Part shown: in pieces, positions 58,223 through 64,000 of the stretch
How positions within the stretch are numbered: position 1 is the stretch's first letter
How the letters are laid out: each line of letters starts with the position of its first letter
Source of the DNA: PALSA-610 sp038213435
GTDB taxonomy: Bacteria; Actinomycetota; Acidimicrobiia; IMCC26256; PALSA-610
Assembly (NCBI GenBank): GCA_038213435.1
Contig: JBBQTI010000013.1
Coordinates: 19,110 to 83,109 of the forward strand
Direction of reading: 5' to 3'
Length of the DNA stretch: 64,000 nt
Translations under genes and position numbers: made by a program
The notes under the pieces: generated by a model
Seen by the model: only the letters and a program-made list of their open reading frames with translations
What the model was told of the DNA's origin: nothing
Databases searched by the model: none

Positions 58223-59446
58223 GTGTCGTCAATGACCGATGGGCACTACACGATCATCTCGTCCGACACGCACGCGGGCGGAAGTCACGCGCAGTACCGC
58301 GAGTTCCTCGAGTCGAAGTACCACGACGATTTCGACGCCTGGCGCGCCAAGTACAAGAACCCGTTCAAGGACTTGGGCGACCAGCGCCGTTGGCGCAACT
58401 GGGACAACGACATGCGCAACGGCCAGCAGGACGCGGACGGCATCGTCGGCGAGGTCATCTTCCCCAATACCGTGCCGCCGTTCTTTCCGAGCTTCGTGCT
58501 CTTCGCACCGCCGGCCACGCCCGAGCAGTACGAGCACCGGCTCGCCGGCGTGCGCGCGCACAATCGGTGGCTCGAAGATTTCTGCGGCCAGTTCCCGGAG
58601 CGCCGCGCCGGCATCGGCCAGATCTTCGTGAACGATCTCGACGACGCGATCGAAGACGTTCGCTGGATCAAGGAACACGGCTTGCGCGGGGGTGCCCTGC
58701 TCCCGCCGATCCCGCCCGACGCGACCTGGCTCAAGCCGCTGAACCACACCGACTACGACCGGCTGTGGGCGGTGTGCGAGGACCTCGAGGTGCCGATCAA
58801 CTGTCACGGCGGCGTCGGTGGTCCGTCGTACCTCCCGCACCCGTCGTCCGCGCTGATCCAGATCACGGAGCTGGGCAACTACTCCCGGCGACCGCTGATC
58901 TTCCTGTTGCTCTCCGGGGTGTTCGAGCGGTTCCCGAAGCTCAAGTTCGTGATGACCGAGCAGGGATGCGCCTGGATCCCGCCCTTCCTCGCCCAGATGG
59001 ACGACGTGCTCAAGCGGGTGAAGAAGCACGGGGCGATCGGCGAGTTGCGGTTCGCGCCCGAGCACATACTCCCGAAGTCCGCGACCGAGTACTTCCAGCA
59101 GAACGTGTGGCTCGGCGTGAGCTTTCCCGGCCCGGCGGACGCCCGCGCCGCGAAGGAGACGGTCGGGCTCGATAAATTCATGTGGGGTTCCGACTACCCC
59201 CACGACGAGGGCACGTACCCGTTTTCGCGCGAGGCGTTGCGCCAGGTCTTCTCGGACTGGAGCCCCGTTGACATGCAACGCATCCTCACCGACAACGTCG
59301 CGAAGCTCTACGACTTCGACGTCGCCGCGCTGAAGCCGCTCGCGGATCGGTTCGGACCTACTCGAGACGAGCTCGCGCGACCGCTGCTCGAGCTACCGGA
59401 GAATCCGAACGAGGCGCTGCTTCGCGCGCGGGTGCCCGCGGCCTGA
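58223..59446 (+). CDS. Amidohydrolase family protein
   Basis: A 407-aa TIM-barrel metal-dependent hydrolase of the ACMSD-like amidohydrolase_2 group. SSDTHAGG at the N-terminus supplies the first His, NCHGGVGGPSY the second, and FMWGSDYPHDEGTYPFS the acidic metal ligand near residue 325. It may decarboxylate or hydrolyse an aromatic or lactone substrate. GTG 58223 has AGGAGG 5 nt upstream. The TetR gene is divergent. Confidence 0.88.
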   Translation: MSSMTDGHYTIISSDTHAGGSHAQYREFLESKYHDDFDAWRAKYKNPFKDLGDQRRWRNWDNDMRNGQQDADGIVGEVIFPNTVPPFFPSFVLFAPPATPEQYEHRLAGVRAHNRWLEDFCGQFPERRAGIGQIFVNDLDDAIEDVRWIKEHGLRGGALLPPIPPDATWLKPLNHTDYDRLWAVCEDLEVPINCHGGVGGPSYLPHPSSALIQITELGNYSRRPLIFLLLSGVFERFPKLKFVMTEQGCAWIPPFLAQMDDVLKRVKKHGAIGELRFAPEHILPKSATEYFQQNVWLGVSFPGPADARAAKETVGLDKFMWGSDYPHDEGTYPFSREALRQVFSDWSPVDMQRILTDNVAKLYDFDVAALKPLADRFGPTRDELARPLLELPENPNEALLRARVPAA

Positions 59447-59473
59447 TCGCGAGCTCTTCGCCGGCGCGTCGAT

Positions 59474-59899
59474 CTACTGCTCGGACCTGCGTTCGCGCGT
59501 TTCGATCTCGCGCTCGCGCAACTCCGCCTCGCGTCGGTCGAGCTCGGGTTTCTTGACGCGCTGCTCGGCCTCCCAGGCCTCGAGACGACGATCGAGCTCC
59601 TGGGAACGGCGGTCGGTGATCTCGGGCGTTGCGCTGTAGCGCGGATGGCCCTCGTACGCGATCGGGCGGCGAGGCGCGGAGTAATCGGTCGATCCCGGTT
59701 TCCAGCTTCCCTTCCCCGGGCGGCCGAGCAGGAGCCACGCGAGCGACCCGATGTCGGGAAGGAGCAACACGAGGATCAGCCAGACACCTTTCGGCAGATT
59801 CCGGCACAGCCGGGAGTCGGTCGCGATGACGTCGAGGATCGCCCAGATCCAGAACGCGATGAGGACGACAAATACGACACCCTCGGCTTCGACCAGCAC
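59474..59899 (-). CDS. PLDc_N domain membrane protein
   Basis: A 141-aa protein with an N-terminal two-helix PLDc_N-type segment (FWIWAILDVIATDSRLCRNLPKGVWLILVLLLPDIGSLAWLLLG in pieces) and a charged coiled-coil C-terminal tail (RRLEAWEAEQRVKKPELDRREAELRERE). No phospholipase D catalytic domain is present. GTG 59899 has a GGGGGG run upstream. Function unknown. Confidence 0.78.
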   Translation of the reverse strand: MLVEAEGVVFVVLIAFWIWAILDVIATDSRLCRNLPKGVWLILVLLLPDIGSLAWLLLGRPGKGSWKPGSTDYSAPRRPIAYEGHPRYSATPEITDRRSQELDRRLEAWEAEQRVKKPELDRREAELREREIETRERRSEQ

Positions 59900-60031
59900 T
59901 GGCGCCCCCCGAGCGGTCCCGCCCACACCGTAGGCGGGCAAGGTTAACGGGAGACCGGCGTTCCCAATACACTGCTCTACGGCGAGCCGGTCGAATTGGT
60001 CGGTCGGTCGCGTATCAGAAACGAGTATGTA

Positions 60032-60232
60032 GTGGCACAAGGTACGGTCAAGTTCTTCAATGCCGAAAAGGGTTACGGCTTCATCTCCCGCGAGCAAGGC
60101 GAAGACGTGTTCGTTCACTTCTCCGCAATCCAGGGTGACGGATACAAGACCCTCGACGAGGGCCAGCGTGTCGAGTTCGACGTCGCGCAGGGCCGCAAGG
60201 GCCAGGAGGCACAGAACGTCCGAGTCGTCTGA
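60032..60232 (+). CDS. Cold-shock protein (CspA family)
   Basis: A 66-aa nucleic-acid-binding OB-fold protein. RNP1 KGYGFI and RNP2 DVFVHF are intact, with length typical of Csp. GTG 60032 (VAQGTVKFFN) is the family start. It binds single-stranded RNA or DNA and eases translation under stress. A terminator hairpin follows at 60251. Confidence 0.95.
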   Translation: MAQGTVKFFNAEKGYGFISREQGEDVFVHFSAIQGDGYKTLDEGQRVEFDVAQGRKGQEAQNVRVV

Positions 60233-60250
60233 CGTCGAGTCAATTCGCGG

Positions 60251-60279
60251 GAGCCGCCGGTGCAAGGTGCCGGCGGCTC
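60251..60279 (+). terminator. Terminator of cold-shock gene
   Basis: GAGCCGCCGG (60251-60260) and CCGGCGGCTC (60270-60279) form a perfect 10-bp stem with a 9-nt loop, followed by TTTC. It lies between the convergent csp and deacetylase genes and can serve both. Confidence 0.8.
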
Positions 60280-60302
60280 TTTCGCGTAGATGGGCCGTTG
60301 CG

Positions 60303-61538
60303 TCAGCAGCTCCGGTAGTCGCCGGTGCCGAGCAGGCGATCGAGGCGAACCGCGGAGAGGCCCTTGGCGCGCAGGCCGTCGAGGATGAGGGGCAGCGCCT
60401 TCACGAGAACCTCGCGGTCGGCCGACGGGTTGCCGTCGAGTCCGTCGTGTAGCAGGAGGATCGCACCGGGGCGTGCGCCCGCGAGGATGCGTCGCGCGAC
60501 GAGTTGGGCGTCGTTCGTCGCCCAATCGCCGGCCGAGACACTCCAAAGCACCATGCGCAGGTGGTGGTCGCGCACCACCTGCGCAAGGAACGGTGTGCGG
60601 TCGCCGTGCGGTGGGCGGTAGAGAACCGGGCACGTACCGATCGCCCGCCGGAACGCGGCCTGCGTGCGCTCCAGCTCGGGATAGCGGGGATCGAGCCAGC
60701 GCCATTGGTCGTGGTGGTACGAGTGGTTGCCGAGGAGCTGACCGTCCTCGTACAACGCGCGCGTGATTTGAGGATTGGCGTCGATCGCCTTGCCGACCTC
60801 GAAGAAGGTTCCCTTGACGCCGTGCGCGTCGAGGATCGCCATGATCTTCTCGCTCGTCCCGAGGTTGGGTCCGTCGTCGAACGTCAGTGCCACCTGACCG
60901 CCGTCGACCGGTCCGTGCACGATGCCGCCGCCGAACCACGTCGCGCCGGGAGTCTCCGCGCCGATGTATCCGGTGAAGACGAGCGTCGTCGCGAGCAACA
61001 CGGTGCCGAAGACGGTCGCGCGGCCTCGGCTCGATGTGCGCGTCGGGAGGGAACCGACCGCGGTGGCCGCGGACGCGGCGATCACCGCGATTACGACGAC
61101 GGCGAGCAAGACGTCCTGCGAAACCGTGAAGTAGAGCGCGAACGTCACGGCGACTGCGGTGAGTCCCCAATCACGGGTCACGCGTGACGGTGGCGGCGGT
61201 TCCGTCGCGATGCCGGCGCCCACGGCGAACAGCACCGCGAGGATCAGGGCGCTTCCCAGGTCGTCGCGTTGGGGGAGGAGCCACGCGGCGGCCGCCGCGA
61301 CCGCGCCGCCGACGACGGCGAGCGCGCGGTTTGCGGGGAGACGGCGAGTGGCCAGCACGCCCACCACCGACGCGACCAGTATGAGCAGCCCGGAACCGGC
61401 GCCGTCCGTATGCGGATTCTTCGACGCCGCGAGCACGAACCCCAGGGGCGCGGCCGCGACCGCCGCGCGGGCCGCGATCCGAGGCGGGCCCACGCGGGAA
61501 TGCTCGGGTCGATCCATCGTCGTCATCATGACGCACAT
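60303..61538 (-). CDS. Polysaccharide deacetylase (NodB) with membrane N-terminus
   Basis: A protein of about 411 aa. The first half carries around six to seven hydrophobic segments; the C-terminal NodB domain has TFDDGP (motif 1), GNHSYHHD (motif 2), RPPHGDRTP (motif 3), VSAGDWA (motif 4-like) and LLLHDG (motif 5). It should remove N-acetyl groups from cell-wall or capsule glycans. Several in-frame ATGs exist (61538, 61529, 61526, 61517); the earliest gives this length. Divergent from the NYN-LOTUS gene. Confidence 0.85.
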   Translation of the reverse strand: MCVMMTTMDRPEHSRVGPPRIAARAAVAAAPLGFVLAASKNPHTDGAGSGLLILVASVVGVLATRRLPANRALAVVGGAVAAAAAWLLPQRDDLGSALILAVLFAVGAGIATEPPPPSRVTRDWGLTAVAVTFALYFTVSQDVLLAVVVIAVIAASAATAVGSLPTRTSSRGRATVFGTVLLATTLVFTGYIGAETPGATWFGGGIVHGPVDGGQVALTFDDGPNLGTSEKIMAILDAHGVKGTFFEVGKAIDANPQITRALYEDGQLLGNHSYHHDQWRWLDPRYPELERTQAAFRRAIGTCPVLYRPPHGDRTPFLAQVVRDHHLRMVLWSVSAGDWATNDAQLVARRILAGARPGAILLLHDGLDGNPSADREVLVKALPLILDGLRAKGLSAVRLDRLLGTGDYRSC

Positions 61539-61574
61539 CGTGGAAATGGCTCGTTGCCGATATCGTCGCGCCGC

Positions 61575-62660
61575 GTGACCAACGACGAAGAGCGGATCGC
61601 ACTGTTCCTCGACTACGAGAACCTCGCGATCGGCGCGCGGGAACAGCTTCACTTGAACGTGTTCGATTTCCGGCCGGTCGCCGACGCGCTCGCCGAGCGG
61701 GGGCGGGTGGTCGTCCGCCGCGCGTACGCCGACTGGTCGCGGTTCGACGAAGACCGGCGGATGCTCACCCGCCACCACGTCGAGCTGATCGAGATCCCGC
61801 AGCGGATGGGATCGGTCCGCAAGAACGCGGCCGACATCAAGATGGCAGTCGACGCAGTCGAGCTCTGCTTCGAGCGCGACTACATCACGACGTTCGTGTT
61901 GGGTACGGGCGACAGCGACTTCACGCCATTGGTCCACAAGCTGCGCGAGCTCAACCGGCGGGTCATCGGCATCGGGGTCGAGGCTTCGACCTCGGCGCTG
62001 CTGCCCCCCGCATGCGACGAGTTCCTGTTCTATGAACGACTCGAGGGAGTCGAGCCGGTCGCGCAGCGTCGCACGCCGGCGCGCGCGGCGCGCGCCAAGC
62101 GGGGGGAGAAGCCCGCGGAGGAAGAACCCATCGCCGAGGACGAACAGCCGCCGCCGAGGGAAGAGGAAGCCGACCTCGGCGTCCTCGTCACGCAGACGCT
62201 GTCCGGGCTCTCCCGCAGCGCCGGCGGCCCGGTGCTCGCGTCGATGTTGAAGCGCGCGATCCTGCGCAAGGACCCGACGTTCAGCGAGACGACGTACGGG
62301 TTCCGGGGGTTCTCGGAGCTGCTGCGTCACCTCGAGGAGCAGGGCCTCGTCGCGTTGTCGCCCGGCCCCGGGCAGGGCGATCCAGAGGTGAGCTTCCCGA
62401 CCGAGGCCCACGACGAGCAGGCCGCGTTCGCCCTGCTCCGGTCCGTGGTCGCCCGGCTCGCCGCCAAATCGGGTCCGCCGCACCTGTCGGGCCTGAAGAC
62501 CCAACTGCGCAAGGTCGAACCCGATTTCAGCGAGAAGCGCTTCGGCTACGGCGGGTTTTTGCAGTTCTGCAAGGCCGCCCGGGCTCGCGGACTGATCGAG
62601 ATGGAATGGGACGAGGCGGCCGACGACTACATCGTGCGGCCCGGACCGGTCGAGGCCTGA
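61575..62660 (+). CDS. NYN domain protein with tandem OST-HTH/LOTUS domains
   Basis: A 361-aa protein. Residues about 1-160 are a NYN/LabA-type PIN-like nuclease domain (LFLDYENLAIGA with a first Asp; KNAADIKMAVDAVEL; VLGTGDSDFTPLVHKLRE with the last acidic residues). After an acidic linker two OST-HTH/LOTUS-like wHTH modules follow (about 195-260 from DLGVLVTQTLSGLS and 275-345, ending YGGFLQFCKAARARGLI). Known relatives are predicted to act on RNA. GTG 61575 has TATCGT 8 nt upstream. Confidence 0.83.
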   Translation: MTNDEERIALFLDYENLAIGAREQLHLNVFDFRPVADALAERGRVVVRRAYADWSRFDEDRRMLTRHHVELIEIPQRMGSVRKNAADIKMAVDAVELCFERDYITTFVLGTGDSDFTPLVHKLRELNRRVIGIGVEASTSALLPPACDEFLFYERLEGVEPVAQRRTPARAARAKRGEKPAEEEPIAEDEQPPPREEEADLGVLVTQTLSGLSRSAGGPVLASMLKRAILRKDPTFSETTYGFRGFSELLRHLEEQGLVALSPGPGQGDPEVSFPTEAHDEQAAFALLRSVVARLAAKSGPPHLSGLKTQLRKVEPDFSEKRFGYGGFLQFCKAARARGLIEMEWDEAADDYIVRPGPVEA

Positions 62661-62699
62661 CCTGTCCGTGGGTGCCGGACCGGCCTGGGGCCTGAAACG

Positions 62700-62855
62700 T
62701 CAGCCCTTGCCGCCCCGCGCGGGACCGCTCTTGCGGGGATGCTCGTCTTCGCCGGCCCGTTCCCGAGCGCGTTGGCGGGCGGCCGCGGCCTCGAGATCGG
62801 TGGGGCGTTTGGGTGGCGCGCCGGCTGTACGGGCCGGCTTGCGAGAAACTGCCAT
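62700..62855 (-). CDS. Small basic hypothetical protein
   Basis: A 51-aa reading frame beginning MAVSRKPART and ending in GPARGGKG, rich in Arg, Ala and Pro with EAAAARQRARERAGEDE in the middle. It is too short to be reliable alone, but ATG 62855 lies exactly 6 nt after a TATGTT -10 box (62862-62867), the leaderless spacing common in this window. Not recognised. Confidence 0.4.
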   Translation of the reverse strand: MAVSRKPARTAGAPPKRPTDLEAAAARQRARERAGEDEHPRKSGPARGGKG

Positions 62856-62960
62856 GTCGGAAACATAGAGGCCCCGACCACTCCCGGGCGAAAACCAGAC
62901 CCAGGCGGAGCCGGGGGAGGCGGCGGAGCCGGAGTCGACCCATCGTCACGGTCTGCTAGC

Positions 62961-62987
62961 TGTAGTTCCCAATGACGTTGTTCAGGC
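62961..62987 (+). repeat. Left terminal inverted repeat of IS481-like element
   Basis: TGTAGTTCCCA at 62961-62971, then six variable bases, then TTGTTCAGGC. The right end repeats this in reverse complement with four mismatches. A short palindrome GTCTCCTTGGAGAC follows inside at 62991-63004. Confidence 0.85.
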
Positions 62988-63040
62988 CGGGTCTCCTTGG
63001 AGACTGAGGGTGTCTACGCCTTCAGATCCGAGGAGACCCG

Positions 63041-63973
63041 GTGAAATTACACGGTAACGCGAAGCTCACTCCTGTACAGCGCCGTTTGATGTGTGCGCGT
63101 GTCGACGAAGAAGGTTGGACGGTCGCTGAGGCTGCGGAAGCAGCTGGGATCAGCGAACGCCGGGCCTATGAGTGGCTGCGTCGCTGGCGCGCCGGTGATC
63201 ACGAGCTCAACGATCAGTCGTCGACACCGAAACGGATTCCGAATCGGACCCCGGCGCGTGTTGAGGTGACGATCGAGCGGTTACGTCGGTTGCGGATGAC
63301 GTGCACCGCGATCGCCGTGAAACTCGACATGGCGGTCTCCACCGTGTGCGCGGTGTTGGCCCGGATCGGTTTGCATCGGCTCTCGCGACTTGCGCCACTG
63401 GAGCCGCCGAATCGGTATTGCCGGCGTCACCCCGGCGAGCTCATCCATATCGACATCAAGAAACTGGGCCGGTTCCGCCGTCCCGGCCATCGTGTGACGG
63501 GGCGAAGCGCACCCGGCACATGGACACAGATGGGCGCTGGGTGGGAGTGCTGCCACGTCGCGATCGATGACACGAGTCGCGTCGCGTACGTGGAGATCCT
63601 CCGCAACCAGACCGCGAAGACCTGTGTCGAGTTCCTCGAGCGCGCGATCGTCTGGTTCGCCGATCGTGGCGTGACCGTGCAGCGGATCATGACCGATAAC
63701 GGATCCGGCTATCGCTCCAAGGTCCATGCCCGCGCCGTGCAGCGACTCGGCATCAAGCACATCTTCACGAAGCCGTATCGGCCCCGCACCAACGGCAAGG
63801 CCGAGCGGTTCATCCAAACGCTCTTACGCGAATGGGCCTACGCCGCCGTCTATCAAACCAGCGAACACCGCGCCCGCGCACTCGAACCGTGGCTGCAGTT
63901 CTACAATCACCGACGACCCCACGGCGCCCTCGGTCATCAAGCCCCCGCAAGCCGCCTACACGCGGCAGCCTGA
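63041..63973 (+). CDS. IS481-family transposase
   Basis: A 310-aa DDE transposase. An N-terminal HTH (VAEAAEAAGISERRAYEWLRRW) binds the ends; the catalytic core has IDIKKLGRF (first Asp), IMTDNGSGYR (second Asp) and GKAERFIQTL (Glu), spaced in the DD(35)E pattern. GTG 63041 is the start (KLHGNAKLTPVQR). The frame is uninterrupted and ends inside the right inverted repeat. Confidence 0.95.
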   Translation: MKLHGNAKLTPVQRRLMCARVDEEGWTVAEAAEAAGISERRAYEWLRRWRAGDHELNDQSSTPKRIPNRTPARVEVTIERLRRLRMTCTAIAVKLDMAVSTVCAVLARIGLHRLSRLAPLEPPNRYCRRHPGELIHIDIKKLGRFRRPGHRVTGRSAPGTWTQMGAGWECCHVAIDDTSRVAYVEILRNQTAKTCVEFLERAIVWFADRGVTVQRIMTDNGSGYRSKVHARAVQRLGIKHIFTKPYRPRTNGKAERFIQTLLREWAYAAVYQTSEHRARALEPWLQFYNHRRPHGALGHQAPASRLHAAA

Positions 63974-63994
63974 ACAACCTGGCTGGGAACTACA
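63968..63994 (-). repeat. Right terminal inverted repeat of IS481-like element
   Basis: Reverse complement TGTAGTTCCCA, six variable bases, TTGTTCAGGC. It includes the transposase stop codon and is followed by GCTAGC at the window edge. Confidence 0.85.
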
Positions 63995-64000
63995 GCTAGC

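Larger units (their letters stand above)
62961..63994 (+). mobile_element. IS481-family insertion sequence, complete
   Basis: A 1034-bp element flanked by GCTAGC direct repeats (62955-62960 and 63995-64000). Its ends are 27-bp imperfect inverted repeats beginning TGTAGTTCCCA (62961-62987 and 63968-63994, 23 of 27 matching). It encodes one transposase. The GCTAGC duplication agrees with the NCTAGN target preference reported for IS481. The ends are intact and the transposase uninterrupted, so it may be mobile. Confidence 0.88.

Overview
The window is gene-dense, high-GC DNA that reads as a chromosomal segment of an actinomycete. Several features point to Actinomycetota: GTG starts are frequent, genes often overlap by an ATGA or GTGA, and many promoters look leaderless (TANNNT about 7 nt before the start codon). 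Two mycothiol-type maleylpyruvate-isomerase-fold proteins, F420-type enzymes (Ddn-like, luciferase-like and CofE-like), DUF3052 and seven TetR/XRE regulators agree with this. The mix of a Lon protease, many acyl-CoA enzymes, P450s and sulfatases would suit a free-living Acidimicrobiia-like lineage, but that class assignment is inference. No rRNA, tRNA, CRISPR array or phage module was seen.

Layout. 0-13 kb: two crotonases around an MFS transporter, an APH-type kinase, an acyl-CoA dehydrogenase behind a 20-bp palindrome, a secreted glucosaminidase-like protein, small redox and cupin proteins, a UbiA prenyltransferase, an acyl-CoA ligase and a Nudix hydrolase. 12.7-19.8 kb: 1-Cys peroxiredoxin, MFS transporter, DUF3052, a TetR-thioesterase-GNAT operon, SRAP protein, and a TetR repressor divergent from a fatty-acid desaturase. 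19.9-27.3 kb: luciferase-like oxidoreductase, thioesterase, sulfatase, Lon, SDR and CPBP protease. 27.3-35.5 kb: a TetR plus heterodimeric ABC exporter operon, then a P450 divergent from a TetR-DUF1330-sulfatase operon across a 27-bp palindrome. 35.5-44.3 kb: a PAS-GGDEF protein, thioesterases, a CMD protein, an NrtR-like regulator coupled to an adenylyltransferase-NYN fusion, a TetR-P450 operon and a tandem hotdog/Rieske operon. 44.4-54.5 kb: secreted protein, YqgE, FAD oxidase, PNPOx-like protein, an APC permease fused to an OB-fold, an AsnB/CofE-like pair, and a LigD-type polymerase coupled to DUF2461. 54.5-62.9 kb: a nucleotidyltransferase gene pair resembling a toxin-antitoxin module, an XRE regulator, TetR plus amidohydrolase, cold-shock protein, polysaccharide deacetylase and a NYN-LOTUS RNA-related protein. 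62.96-63.99 kb: a complete IS481-family insertion with inverted repeats and a GCTAGC target duplication.

Taken together, the region is dominated by acyl-CoA/lipid metabolism (ligase, dehydrogenase, crotonases, five hotdog or TesB-like thioesterases, two P450s, a desaturase) divided into small TetR-controlled transcription units. Most of these carry a visible palindromic operator. The least ordinary elements are the NrtR-(adenylyltransferase-NYN) operon, the nucleotidyltransferase pair at 54.5 kb, the permease-OB fusion and the NYN-LOTUS protein.
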